A DNA stretch of 64,000 bases from Microcoleus sp. bin48.metabat.b7b8b9.023 (GTDB lineage Bacteria; Cyanobacteriota; Cyanobacteriia; Cyanobacteriales; Microcoleaceae): assembly GCF_013299185.1 (NCBI RefSeq), contig NZ_JAAFKG010000014.1:1-64000 (forward strand), read 5' to 3'. This document shows positions 27,178 through 35,725 of this stretch, piece after piece. A program made the translations under genes and the position numbers. The notes beneath the pieces are model-generated. The model ran no database searches and had not been told where the DNA came from. It saw only the letters and a program-made list of their open reading frames with translations. Numbering within the stretch: position 1 is the first letter of the stretch; every line of letters begins with the position of its first letter.

Positions 27178-28047
27178 CTAGCGCGGGTAAAGTTTCATCA
27201 ATTCCCTCACCTGTTCGGCATGATAGGAACTGCGAGTTAAGGGAGAAGCGACAATTTGCAAGAATCCCAAAGATTCGCCAAACTCTCTCCAAGCATCAAA
27301 CTGTTCCGGCGGCACAAAATTTTCAACGTTCAAGTGCTTTTGAGTCGGTTGCAGGTACTGTCCCAGGGTCAAAATATCGCAGCCAACTGCCCGCAAGTCC
27401 TGCATCGCCTCGCGAATTTCGGCATCTGTTTCCCCCAGTCCCACCATGATGCCGGATTTGGTGTAAACCCCAGGTGCGAGTTCGCGGCTGCGTTGCAATA
27501 GTTCCAGGCTGCGATCGTACTTTCCTTGCGGCCGCACCTTGCGGTAAAGTCGCTTTACGGTTTCGGTATTGTGGTTGAGTACCTCGGGCCCGGCTGCGAG
27601 AATAATTTCTAAAGCTTGCCAGTTGCCGCACAAGTCGGGAATCAAAACTTCTATAGTTGTATCCGGCATTGTCGATCGTACAGCTTGAATGCACTCGACA
27701 AACTGAGACGCGCCCCCATCCGGCAAATCATCGCGGTTAACAGAAGTAATCACAACATGATTGAGTTTGAGCCGCTGCACCGCCTGCGCCAATCTTTGGG
27801 GTTCCGTCGGATCTAAAGCTTGGGGCTTTTTCTCAAAATCGATATCGCAGTAAGGGCAGGCGCGGGTACAAGCCGGCCCCATAATCAAAAATGTAGCAGT
27901 ACCTGCGTTGAAGCATTCGCCGATGTTCGGACACGAAGCCTCTTCGCAAACCGTATTCAGGGATAAATCCCGCAAAATTTCTTTGACGTTGCCGACGCGC
28001 TCCCATTGGGGGGCTTTTACTCGCAACCACTGGGGCTTAACTGTCAC
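27178..28047 (-). CDS. lipA: Lipoyl synthase
   Basis: This radical-SAM enzyme inserts two sulfurs into octanoyl groups on lipoyl domains. The 289-residue protein has both iron-sulfur motifs: the auxiliary cluster C34-x4-C39-x5-C45 (in [12 protein letters not shown]) and the radical-SAM cluster C60-x3-C64-x2-C67 (in CTRACPYC). The C-terminal RSSYHA serine motif is present. Translation starts at a GTG (28047). No other lipoate or dehydrogenase gene is adjacent. The gene is transcribed away from tRNA-Pro. Confidence 0.96.
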   Translation of the reverse strand: MTVKPQWLRVKAPQWERVGNVKEILRDLSLNTVCEEASCPNIGECFNAGTATFLIMGPACTRACPYCDIDFEKKPQALDPTEPQRLAQAVQRLKLNHVVITSVNRDDLPDGGASQFVECIQAVRSTMPDTTIEVLIPDLCGNWQALEIILAAGPEVLNHNTETVKRLYRKVRPQGKYDRSLELLQRSRELAPGVYTKSGIMVGLGETDAEIREAMQDLRAVGCDILTLGQYLQPTQKHLNVENFVPPEQFDAWREFGESLGFLQIVASPLTRSSYHAEQVRELMKLYPR

Positions 28048-28146
28048 GCCTGCCTCCGCCTGAGTAGTGTTTTACAAAACATTATACTAGGAGGTTGCTA
28101 ACTTTTGACTTAAATGTGATATTATAAAAAATCTATTGACTAATTT

Positions 28147-28220
28147 CGGGATGTAGCGCAGCTTGGTAGCGCACCTCGTTCGGGACGAGGGGGTCGCAGG
28201 TTCAAATCCTGTCATCCCGA
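28147..28220 (+). tRNA. tRNA-Pro (CGG anticodon)
   Basis: The 74-base cloverleaf has acceptor stem CGGGATG/CATCCCG with discriminator A. D arm GCGC/GCGC, anticodon stem CCTCG/CGAGG with loop TTCGGGA (anticodon CGG), and T arm GCAGG-TTCAAAT-CCTGT complete it. CCA is not encoded. It reads proline CCG codons. Confidence 0.97.
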
Positions 28221-28254
28221 TTGTTAAAGTAAATCGGATATTCCGCAGCAATTT

Positions 28255-28304
28255 CGAGGCAGAGCCTCTGGATATTCATTACCAGGCTCTGCCTGGTAAT
28301 GAGA
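28255..28304. repeat. Dispersed palindromic repeat (CCAGGCTCTGCCTGG)
   Basis: GAGGCAGAGCCTC and ACCAGGCTCTGCCTGGT are two adjacent hairpin-forming boxes. The same two boxes, in different order, occur at about 8518-8610. Located between tRNA-Pro and the SDR gene, they may terminate one or both. Confidence 0.75.
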
Positions 28305-28330
28305 AACAAGCGCAACTGCGAACGAGTTTT

Positions 28331-29206
28331 TTAAACGCTCAAATTGCGACGCAAAAAGCTTTCTAGGGATTCCATTCTGATGCCGTAGATTAACTCCAAT
28401 TTTTGCACTTCTTCGGGAGTGCAGAAAAACTCGTTACCCAGCAATACCCGCAAAGTTCCCAAGCCTTTTTGAGCCTGAGGATTTAACAAACCCAAGGCAT
28501 TTCGCAAGCCGTCAAATACCATCAACGGCGGATTGATTACCACGGGTTCGCGATTGAACAAGCGTCCGAAAATCCGGGCAATGTCGTCTCTGGTCAGCAC
28601 ATCGGGGCCGCCGACTGATAAAATTTGGTTGCGCGCGCCTTCGACTGTTGGCGAGTCTGCTGCAATCTTTGCTAAGTCGTCGGTACTGACAACAGAGGTG
28701 CGGTTTTTGCCGTCGCCAATCAGCAGGTAAAGCCCGGTTTCTCGAAATCTTTCTGCTAGCGGCAGCAAACTCGAAGCGAAACCGGCTGGCCGTAAAATGG
28801 TATAATTTAATCCGCTGTTTTGCAGGTATTTTTCGACTTCTCGCTTGGCTTTGAATACTGCTGAATCTTCGTATCCGCGATCGACTCCCAGTACCGAAAG
28901 AAAGACAAAGTGCTGCACTCCCGCTTCTTTGGCGCAGTCGATCAGTTCTATGTTAGCGCGGTAGTGTACTGCTTGAACGTCGCCGCCGGTGCCGTGGCTG
29001 CTGATGATGTACTGCACTCCTTGGCAAGCTTTTTTAATATCTTTGTCTTGTTTCAAGTCGCCGATAAAGATTTGGGCGCCTCGGTTTTCTAGTTCTGAGT
29101 AGCGAGATGCGAGGCGAACAAATGCGCGGACAGGTTTGTCTTGCTGTCTGATTTCTCGTACAATTCGGCGGCCTAGTGGGCCTGTTGCTCCAGTTACTAA
29201 GAACAT
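28331..29206 (-). CDS. NmrA-type atypical SDR, NAD(P)-binding protein
   Basis: The 291-residue protein opens with the Rossmann motif FLVTGATGPLGRRIVREI, typical of atypical short-chain dehydrogenases that bind NADP(H). The middle has FVFLSVLGVDRGYEDSAVFKAKREVEKYL and the NmrA-like LNYTILRPAGF. The catalytic Tyr-x3-Lys of classical SDRs is not obvious, so it may be a redox sensor or chaperone-like protein. Cyanobacteria contain several such proteins; the related Ycf39 differs at the N-terminus. No substrate can be named. A perfect 22-bp palindrome lies 40 bases upstream of its start. Confidence 0.8.
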   Translation of the reverse strand: MFLVTGATGPLGRRIVREIRQQDKPVRAFVRLASRYSELENRGAQIFIGDLKQDKDIKKACQGVQYIISSHGTGGDVQAVHYRANIELIDCAKEAGVQHFVFLSVLGVDRGYEDSAVFKAKREVEKYLQNSGLNYTILRPAGFASSLLPLAERFRETGLYLLIGDGKNRTSVVSTDDLAKIAADSPTVEGARNQILSVGGPDVLTRDDIARIFGRLFNREPVVINPPLMVFDGLRNALGLLNPQAQKGLGTLRVLLGNEFFCTPEEVQKLELIYGIRMESLESFLRRNLSV

Positions 29207-29245
29207 GATTTTTGGTTGTTGGTTTTTATTGAGATATTGCAGTCC

Positions 29246-29267
29246 GGCAGGGGTTTAAACCCCTGCC
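29246..29267. repeat. Perfect 22-bp palindrome
   Basis: GGCAGGGGTTT joins its exact reverse complement AAACCCCTGCC. It lies between xth and the SDR gene, both on the minus strand, and is followed on that strand by a few pyrimidines. It may separate their transcripts. Confidence 0.7.
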
Positions 29268-29355
29268 TCATAGCTTAAGTCTTCTGAAAGAGGACTGAGG
29301 AGTTTATTGAGAATTATGCCCGATGTGAGTTGTTATTAAATTTATAACTGATAAT

Positions 29356-30141
29356 TCAAATTTCGACAATTACGGGGGTGTGATCGCTGGGTTTGACTAA
29401 TTTTCTGGGAGCAATATCTATTGTACAGTTTTTGGCTTTTTCGTAGAGGGGAGGGCTGAGATAATGGTGGTCGATTCTCCAGCCGTTGTTGCGGGGAAAT
29501 GCGGCGGCGCGATAGTCCCACCAACTATAATGTCCGCCTTCTGAGGTGAATTTGCGAAAGGGGTCGCTTAATCCTAATTCGGTGATTTCTGTTAATGCTT
29601 GGCGTTCGGGTATTGATAGGCCAACGGAGTTTGCAGCAGCTTTGGGATTGTATATATCTCGATCGTCCGGTACGATATTGAAGTCGCCACAAATGCACAG
29701 GTTGGGCGATTTGTCTAGTGCTATTTTCAGGTATTCTTGCAGCAGTTTGAGCCAATGCAGTTTGTATTGATACTTCTCGGAACCAATCTCGGAACCGTTG
29801 GGAACGTATACGGAAATAATGCAAATATCGTCTATAACCCCGGCTATGAGGCGCTTTTGTTCGTCAAAGATACCTGTGGTTTCGGTGCCGAGAATGGGGG
29901 AAAATCCGGCGCTGACTTGTGACAGGGGCGATCGACTAAAAATAGCGACGCCGTTGTAGGATTTTTGACCGGAGATGTAGCAGTTGTAGCCGATGTCTAC
30001 AAATGGTTGCAGGGGAAAGTCTTTGTCTGTAACTTTGGTTTCTTGCAAGCAGAGAACGTCGATTTGGTTGGTTTGCAACCAGTTAGTAACGTGTTCGAGG
30101 CGGGTGCGAATTGAGTTGACGTTCCAGGTGGCAATTTTCAT
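29356..30141 (-). CDS. xth: Exodeoxyribonuclease III
   Basis: A 261-residue AP endonuclease/3'-5' exonuclease of the EEP superfamily that acts in base-excision repair. The start MKIATWNVNSIRTRL, the metal-binding glutamate in LCLQETKV (about 34), the active-site GDFNIVPDDRDIYNP (about 150) and the terminal SDHTPV histidine are all present. No frameshift is seen. It appears to be a single-gene unit. Confidence 0.96.
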   Translation of the reverse strand: MKIATWNVNSIRTRLEHVTNWLQTNQIDVLCLQETKVTDKDFPLQPFVDIGYNCYISGQKSYNGVAIFSRSPLSQVSAGFSPILGTETTGIFDEQKRLIAGVIDDICIISVYVPNGSEIGSEKYQYKLHWLKLLQEYLKIALDKSPNLCICGDFNIVPDDRDIYNPKAAANSVGLSIPERQALTEITELGLSDPFRKFTSEGGHYSWWDYRAAAFPRNNGWRIDHHYLSPPLYEKAKNCTIDIAPRKLVKPSDHTPVIVEI

Positions 30142-30855
30142 TTATAGTAAGTAATAGATTAGTCGATTTTAGATTTTAGATTTTACATTTACTCATCGGA
30201 GTGCGATCGGGATGCTCGTGAGTGATGGTCGCAACCGCGACGCTCTATAGTATAGTACAGTTTGAGGGTGGTGAGTTCGGATGTGCGATCGAATAATTGA
30301 GTCAAAGTTGACATTTGGCGATTTGGCTGATACAGTACCGTAGCGCAAACTGAAGGATATAGAGTCTTCGTAGAAATGAAATTTAACACCCTGCGATCCA
30401 CCAACAAATTAAAGCAATAAATTGTTGTTTGATCCAATTTTTTTATTTAGGGTTGTGACAGCAATTATGATTCAAGGCGATCGAGATATTAAGAATGTCT
30501 TTCAACTGGTTAATCGTGAGAGTCAGAAAGAGTTAAGGAGTAAAGCAAAATTAATTACATAATTTTCTCCAAATTCTTTAATTTTTTTCTACATATGAAA
30601 CAAGAGATTGCCAGCTAGAGTAGTCATCTATCTATCGCTCGCTCGATCGCCCTTAACCGAAAACATCACATCCCCGCAGCTAAGGCGGAGTCAGCGCGAA
30701 TTTGGTAGTTTCATGGTACTGTAATGAAGTTATACCACAAGTGTGAGTTTAGCTCTTGCTAATCGATCGAGTGGATTTTTGATTGCGCGCGTCGATAAAG
30801 ATGAGCGTTTTGCTGATTTATCTCAAATTATCAAATTTATTTACAGAGGTGAGTT
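30142..30855. other. Intergenic region without a supported gene
   Basis: The 714 bases contain two copies of TTTTAGATTTTA near 30166, scattered GATCGATCG motifs and several short frames with no ribosome binding site. A TTG-initiated minus-strand frame (30189-30437) and a plus-strand frame (30743-30937) have no recognisable features. Nothing further is supported. Confidence 0.4.
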
Positions 30856-31278
30856 TTGGAGATTATTGAAGTACCGTTCAACAGTTTTATTGGCATTGAG
30901 AAAGCGAGTCACTCCAGTGAAGTTCTGCTTAAACTGAGCAATTCTCCCAATTACCAAAATCACCTGGGTACTGTTCATGCGAGTGCTCAGTTCGCTCTGG
31001 CTGAAGCTTGCAGTGGAGAATATTTATTAAGTCGTTTCAAGGGAAATTTATCTGACTACGTTCCAGTGGTGAGAAGAGTTGAAGTTAAATATAAGAAACC
31101 AGCGACAGGAGAGATCTATGGAAAAGCTCAAGTTTCCGATGACGATTTTCAGCGGTTTATAAATGCTCTAGAAGCAAGAAGTAGAGCAATGTTATCTATT
31201 AGTGTTGACATCGTGGACTCTGAAAATATTGTGACAATGAGTGCTTCTATTGAATGGTTTGTTCAGAAACTAAAGTAA
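30856..31278 (+). CDS. Hotdog-fold thioesterase-like protein (DUF4442/PaaI type)
   Basis: The 140-residue protein has a hotdog-fold pattern: NHLGTVHASAQFALAEACSG, the long central helix preceded by the H/N-containing loop, then a beta-rich half with VRRVEVKYKKPATGEIYGKA. Related proteins hydrolyse acyl-CoA or acyl-ACP thioesters. The start appears to be TTG at 30856, because an in-frame TGA lies two codons upstream, and AGAGG precedes it by six bases. The first 25 residues are unusual for the family. The substrate is unknown. Confidence 0.7.
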   Translation: MEIIEVPFNSFIGIEKASHSSEVLLKLSNSPNYQNHLGTVHASAQFALAEACSGEYLLSRFKGNLSDYVPVVRRVEVKYKKPATGEIYGKAQVSDDDFQRFINALEARSRAMLSISVDIVDSENIVTMSASIEWFVQKLK

Positions 31279-31446
31279 TAGGGAGCTTAACTTTACAAAA
31301 TGATATTATAAGGTCGATCGCCATTAACCGCAAATAATCAAATTCCTGACTTTTCAAAATCTTCCAACTCCCACAAAAAAGTCGAGGATTTATGGTGCTA
31401 GGCGCCAAAGCCCGAAAAAATCAAATCCCCGACTTCTAAAATTCTC

Positions 31447-33126
31447 TCATTTCAATTCAACGTTGACAGTAGCAGACATCCCCGGTGCAATCCGCGATTC
31501 ATAACCTTTAATGCTGTCGGCATCAAAGACAACTTTCAATGGAATCCGCTGCACTACTTTGGTGAAGTTTCCCGTTGCATTGTCGGGAGGCAATAGGGAG
31601 AATTGAGCGCCAGAAGCAGGGGAGAAACTATCGAGACGCCCTTCAAATTTACGGCTACCAAAAGCATCTAATTTGATTTCTACTTTTTGGCCTGGTTTCA
31701 TGTTTGCCAGTTGCGTTTCTTTGAAGTTGGCAATTACCCATAAATCGTTGCTGACGATCGCCATTAACGGAGTTCCCGACTGCACCCGCTGCCCCACTTC
31801 AACCGATTTGCGCCCGATTTGTCCGGCGGCGGGTGCGGTGATATTCGTGTAGGAAAGTTGCAGTTGAGCGTCTTTCACCGCAGCTTCCGATTGGGCGATC
31901 GCAGCCTTAGCAGCATCATACTGCGATCGACTGACCTTAGTTTGCTCGCCCGTAGCTTGAGCCTGTTGCAATCCGCCCTTCGATGCAGCCAGTTTGGCTT
32001 CAGCGGTGCTGATACCTTCTTGGGCTACAGCGACTTTAGCTTGGGCGCTGGCGATGCCGACTTTGGCTTGCGCGACTTGAGCTTCAGCTTGTTTTACTCC
32101 TTCTTGAGCTTGGGCTACTGCTGCTTGGGCTGCGGTTACGCCTTCCTTGGCTTGGGCTAACCGCGCTCTAGCTTGGGCAATTCCTTGTTGGGCTGCGGTG
32201 GTTTGGCCTTGGGCGACTTCGTAGGCTGCTCTCGCTGCGTCTAGTTGCTGGCGGGCGATCGCACCTTCTTGCTGCAAGCTTTCGTACCGTCTATAATCTG
32301 CTTGCGTTTTCACGAGATTAGCTTGCGCTTGCACTAACTGAGCTTGCGCTGCGGCAATTCCGGCTTCGGCTTCCGTCACTTTAGCTTCAGCTTGGGGAAT
32401 TCCGGCTTCAGCTTGGGCGACTTTCGCTTGTGCTGCGGGGACGCCAGCTTCCGCTTGGGCGACAGCGGCTTCGGCGGCGGGTACGCCTTGTTGGGCTTCT
32501 CTAATTGCTGCTTGGGCGGTGGAAATGCCAGCGTTGGCGGTGCCGATATCTCCTTGAGCTTGGGCTGTTTTACCTTGGCTGGTTTGAGAGGCTAGGGAAA
32601 TGTTCGCTTGGGCTGCTTCGGCTTGGCGGCGGGCGTTTTCTAGGGCTGCTTGGGATTGTTGCAGTTTAACTTGGTAGTCGCGGGGGTCAAGTTTAATCAG
32701 CAGTTGGCCGGGTTTTACTTGTTGGTTGTCTTCTACTAAGACTTCGCCGACAGTACCGTTGATGCGGCTGCTGACTTGGTGGATGTGTCCGGCTACTGTG
32801 GCGTTTTCGGTTTCTTGGTGGATGGAGGCGTATTGCCAATAATTGTAGCCAAAGCTGCCTGCTGCGATCGCCCCGATGCCCAACGCTGCAAAAATCAGCG
32901 GTTTCTTGGACTTTTTCTTCGGGGTTGCAGGCGGTAGGGGTGCTTGCAGTTCTGTTTCTGTGCCTGTTTTGACATCGGCGGGGGCACTGATTTCTGTCTC
33001 TGGGGCGGGGATTACTGGTAGGCTTTTTGCTATGGTGTCGTCGATCGGCTTTTCTAAGACAGCTACTGCTTTGCCTTTACCGTTACCGTTGAATTCTGCT
33101 GGGTTGATTTCGTTTGTGCCTTTCAT
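31447..33126 (-). CDS. HlyD/EmrA-type membrane fusion protein with extended coiled coil
   Basis: This periplasmic adaptor of a multidrug efflux system has 559 residues. A Pro/Thr-rich cytoplasmic N-terminus precedes a transmembrane helix (about 76-95). The biotinyl-lipoyl half-motif SSRINGTVGEVLVEDNQQV follows, then an exceptionally long alpha-helical hairpin (about 155-420). This is built from repeating 7- and 14-residue units such as AAQAKVAQAEAGIPQAEA. The second lipoyl half (APAAGQIGRKSVEVGQRVQSG) and beta-barrel close it. The usual hairpin is about half as long. A MarR regulator is encoded 178 bases upstream on the same strand, as in emrR-emrA loci. No transporter gene follows on this strand within the window. 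Confidence 0.88.
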   Translation of the reverse strand: MKGTNEINPAEFNGNGKGKAVAVLEKPIDDTIAKSLPVIPAPETEISAPADVKTGTETELQAPLPPATPKKKSKKPLIFAALGIGAIAAGSFGYNYWQYASIHQETENATVAGHIHQVSSRINGTVGEVLVEDNQQVKPGQLLIKLDPRDYQVKLQQSQAALENARRQAEAAQANISLASQTSQGKTAQAQGDIGTANAGISTAQAAIREAQQGVPAAEAAVAQAEAGVPAAQAKVAQAEAGIPQAEAKVTEAEAGIAAAQAQLVQAQANLVKTQADYRRYESLQQEGAIARQQLDAARAAYEVAQGQTTAAQQGIAQARARLAQAKEGVTAAQAAVAQAQEGVKQAEAQVAQAKVGIASAQAKVAVAQEGISTAEAKLAASKGGLQQAQATGEQTKVSRSQYDAAKAAIAQSEAAVKDAQLQLSYTNITAPAAGQIGRKSVEVGQRVQSGTPLMAIVSNDLWVIANFKETQLANMKPGQKVEIKLDAFGSRKFEGRLDSFSPASGAQFSLLPPDNATGNFTKVVQRIPLKVVFDADSIKGYESRIAPGMSATVNVELK

Positions 33127-33304
33127 GGTATTTGACTCCTGATACTTTAGTAAGATGTCGTTTGTTTAGGGTGCGTAGTTTTTATTTAGTAAGACTGCTT
33201 GTTTTAGTGTTATCAAAGAAGGTGCGTAGTATTTTTCGGTTATTTGTAATGTAGTTGAGGTAGATGCTGCTGCGCTTCAGTCGAAAGAGCTATTTGTTGG
33301 CGGT

Positions 33305-33775
33305 TTAGGAAAGATTGACGATCGCCCGATCGATCAATTGGGAGAAGAGTTCTCGATCGGCCTTTGAAATTCCAGTCATTGACTTCTCTCTGATATCTGC
33401 TACCAGCGGGGGCAAAACCTCTTGCAGTTGCGTACCCGAGTCTGTCAGCCAAATGCGCCAAATGCGGCGATCGCGCGTGTCTCTCTCCCGGCGGACTAAA
33501 CCTCTTTCTTCCATGCGATCGAGCACGCCTGTCAGTGTACCGCCTACCTGTTGCAGTTTGTCGCCAATACTGGAAGTTGGCAACCCGTCTTCTTGCCACA
33601 AGCAGCACAGTACCAACCAGTGAAATGGTGTCAGCCCAAATGGTTCGAGTATCTCTTGCAACCTGCGAGTCCCTAGCTGCCCTAGCAGTTTGATGCGGTA
33701 GCCCAGGCTGTGGGGGGCGAGAACGTCGTGCCACCTAGCTAGATATTTGCGATCGACTGTCGATGTAGTAACCAT
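33305..33775 (-). CDS. MarR-family transcriptional regulator
   Basis: The 156-residue protein has a winged-helix domain: LTPFHWLVLCCLWQEDGLPTS, then the recognition helix region VGGTLTGVLDRMEERGLVRR and the wing RDTRDRRIWRIWLTDSG. The helical ends suit MarR dimerisation. It lies directly upstream of the HlyD/EmrA-like gene in the same direction and is probably its repressor, relieved by a ligand. The operator has not been identified. Confidence 0.9.
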   Translation of the reverse strand: MVTTSTVDRKYLARWHDVLAPHSLGYRIKLLGQLGTRRLQEILEPFGLTPFHWLVLCCLWQEDGLPTSSIGDKLQQVGGTLTGVLDRMEERGLVRRERDTRDRRIWRIWLTDSGTQLQEVLPPLVADIREKSMTGISKADRELFSQLIDRAIVNLS

Positions 33776-33961
33776 CTGTTTATTACTTAGCGTTCTTACT
33801 ATCAGTGTAGGATGTTATTTGGGAGCTGTCAAGGGGCGATCGCAGGGTTTTCGGTCATCGGATTTGAGATTTGAGATAGAGTCGGCAGCAAGTAAGTCAG
33901 TATAATGAGGGCGATCGCCCACGCTCGATCGCAAAAAACAGCTAAATTTTCGTCAAACTTG

Positions 33962-34086
33962 TTTGGATTTCTTAATTATTCCTAAAATAGGAAGCTCAAA
34001 GTTGCGATCGCACTTTATTGTATTCCCAGGAAATCAGTACACCAAGTTAAATAATACCGACGATAATAATTTGTTCTATTCCTATA
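33962..34086 (+). pseudogene. Decayed duplicate of the methyltransferase promoter and 5' end
   Basis: This segment aligns with 34587-34725, the leader and first 22 codons of the intact methyltransferase gene. Shared blocks include TTTCTTAATTATT, GTTACGATCGCAC-like, ACACCAAGTTA, CGACGATAATAAT and TTGTTCTATTCCTAT. The start codon has become TTG, one base is missing a few codons in, and an extra AAT is present. Similarity ends abruptly at 34086 where element B begins. It is a dead fragment of a duplication. Confidence 0.8.
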
Positions 34087-34194
34087 TATAGCCTTTCTCA
34101 AAAAGATGAGGTATAACAGACAGTTTGCAAAACCAGTAAACTCAGAGGGCTCGCATCCCAACAACGTCCGCGAATCTTTCTGATAACCGCTATA
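34087..34194. repeat. MITE-like element B, copy 2
   Basis: It starts TATAGCCTTTCTCAAAAAG and ends TTTCTGATAACCGCTATA, and matches 18485-18594 along its whole length (ATGAGGTATAAC, CCCAACAACGTCCGCGAATC). It sits exactly at the break in the decayed methyltransferase copy. Its right end together with the next bases forms TATAAT (34191-34196), upstream of the next gene. Confidence 0.8.
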
Positions 34195-34223
34195 ATTTAG
34201 TCTCTCAAGGAGTGATGAATGTG

Positions 34224-34532
34224 ATGTGCGAAGAGCAAAGAAAAAAAATGCATCAAATCATTCAGCAATTAAAGAACGCCCAATCCGAGGTGGAAGAAGC
34301 CTACGAAACAACAATGATGAGTGATGCCAAATGGGCCGTGTCTCGCCTGTGTGATAATTTAAAAAAAGATGAGTCGATCGATCCGTCTATGAAGAGCCAG
34401 ATACTGCCTTATTTTGAAGCCGCTCATTCAGCTATTCTTGGTCTTGAATCAACGTATAAACGAGCCGGAATGTGTGGTGACAAGCTGAATGAAGCAGAGT
34501 CTTGCATAATAAAAATACTGAGTAAACTCTGA
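34224..34532 (+). CDS. Hypothetical helical protein
   Basis: I do not recognise this protein (102 residues from the ATG at 34224). It is charged, probably all-helical, and has three or four cysteines (MCEEQRKKM, SRLCDNLKKDE, GMCGDKLNEAESC). AAGGAG at 34207-34212 is too close for the ATG at 34215 and fits a start at 34221 (GTG) or 34224. Element B ends 29 bases upstream and may provide a -10 box. Its position between the dead and the live methyltransferase copies suggests it was brought in by, or carried within, the rearrangement. Confidence 0.6.
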   Translation: MCEEQRKKMHQIIQQLKNAQSEVEEAYETTMMSDAKWAVSRLCDNLKKDESIDPSMKSQILPYFEAAHSAILGLESTYKRAGMCGDKLNEAESCIIKILSKL

Positions 34533-34652
34533 AGATAATGATTTAAAACAGGAGCAGGCGAGTGCTGGAAAGTTTATCCTGGGGAATCTGTTTACATTTC
34601 TTAATTATTAGTAAAATAAGAAGAGTAAAGTTACGATCGCACATCGCACGTT

Positions 34653-35315
34653 ATGCCACTCCAAGAAAATCAGCGCACCAAGTTAGACGATACAGACGAC
34701 AATCTGTTCTATTCCTATCCCCGGTTTGTGACGCACGTAGACGAGGGATTCATTCAGCAACTAACCGATTTGTATCGGGAACGGCTGAAACCGAATACTC
34801 GGATTTTCGATATGATGAGCAGTTGGGTGTCTCACTTGCCCGAGGAAATGGAATTTGCTCATGTCGAAGGGCACGGCATGAATGAAGAGGAGTTGGCAAA
34901 AAATCCCAGACTGAATCATTATTTCGTGCAGAATTTGAACGCAAATCCTAAATTGCCGCTGCCGGATGCAGAGTTTGACGCGGTTGTCAACTGCGTTTCG
35001 GTACAATATTTGCAATACGCGGATGCGATTTTCACCGAAATTCACCGGATTTTGAAGCCGGGGGGCGTCGCAATTATCAGTTTTTCCAACCGGATGTTTT
35101 ATCAGAAGGCAATTGCGGCTTGGCGGGAAGGTTCGGAGGGCGATCGGGTAAAATTAGTCCAGGGTTACTTTGATTCTGTCCAAGGAGCGAACATACCCGG
35201 ATTTAGCAAGCCGGAAGTAATTGCTAAACAGTCTAGCTTGCCGAGTTTTATGCAAATGCTGGGGATGGGAGGCGGCGATCCATTTTATGCAGTAGTTGCT
35301 TACCGCCAAAGTTAG
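34653..35315 (+). CDS. SAM-dependent methyltransferase (class I)
   Basis: The 220-residue protein contains the acceptor-side motifs of class I methyltransferases: RIFDMMSSWVSHLPE replacing the usual glycine-rich motif I, LPLPDAEFDAVVNCVSVQYL (motif IV) and EIHRILKPGGVAIISFSNRMF (post-motif). The substrate is unknown; similar proteins are annotated as UbiE/COQ5-like. Motif I lacks the typical GxGxG, though the remaining core is intact. The gene has a partial, decayed duplicate of its own leader 600 bases upstream. Confidence 0.82.
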   Translation: MPLQENQRTKLDDTDDNLFYSYPRFVTHVDEGFIQQLTDLYRERLKPNTRIFDMMSSWVSHLPEEMEFAHVEGHGMNEEELAKNPRLNHYFVQNLNANPKLPLPDAEFDAVVNCVSVQYLQYADAIFTEIHRILKPGGVAIISFSNRMFYQKAIAAWREGSEGDRVKLVQGYFDSVQGANIPGFSKPEVIAKQSSLPSFMQMLGMGGGDPFYAVVAYRQS

Positions 35316-35330
35316 GATTTTTTTAAATGT

Positions 35331-35389
35331 TCGTAGTGAGGACTTTAGTCCGCTGATTTTTTTGAGGACTAAAGTCTTTACTACAAACC
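35331..35389. repeat. Palindromic element C, copy 1
   Basis: TCGTAGTGAGGACTTTAGTC pairs with GACTAAAGTCTTTACTACAAA across a short loop. Further copies lie at 35630-35689, 50518-50573 and 52866-52967 (double). All are hairpin-forming and AT-rich in the loop. Confidence 0.85.
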
Positions 35390-35443
35390 GAGCTAGAGTT
35401 ACGATCTTTATCTTAGAATATATTTAACAGTGGCTCCTCAAAC

Positions 35444-35701
35444 ATGGACAACCAACTTTTGCAACGCATCACACTCGATCCAAATATCTGTCACGGAAAA
35501 CCCTGTATTCGCGGTCTCAGATATCCAGTAGAGTTGATTCTTGAATTACTCTGTTCAGGTATGAATGCTAAAGAAATTATAGATGATTGTGACGATTTAG
35601 AAGATGAAGATATTTATGCTGCTATAGTGTTTGTAGTGAGGACTTTAGTCCTCATAAATATTTTAGGACTGAAGTCCTCACTACAAACCTTTGTACAGTA
35701 A
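35444..35701 (+). pseudogene. DUF433 antitoxin-like gene with C-terminus replaced by element C
   Basis: The first 62 residues are a good DUF433 domain: LLQRITLDPNICHGKPCIRGLRYPVELILELL, then CDDLEDEDIYAAI. From residue 63 on, the frame reads through element C (FVVRTLVLINILGLKSSLQTFVQ is encoded by the palindrome). DUF433 proteins normally end shortly after this point, so only the final strand or helix is lost and the protein may still fold. The toxin partner usually found downstream (a DUF5615/Mut7-C protein) is absent; the next gene is a VanX-like peptidase. Confidence 0.75.
35630..35689. repeat. Palindromic element C, copy 2 (inside DUF433 gene)
   Basis: TTGTAGTGAGGACTTTAGTC and GACTGAAGTCCTCACTACAA form a near-perfect inverted repeat around a short AT-rich loop. 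It interrupts the 3' end of the DUF433 reading frame and supplies its last residues. Confidence 0.88.
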
Positions 35702-35725
35702 TCATCAAGTAGGTAAAACCTTGAT

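Noticed and set aside
33240..33734. 164-codon minus-strand frame inside the MarR gene
   Set aside because: Alternative frame of marR with arginine-rich, featureless translation.
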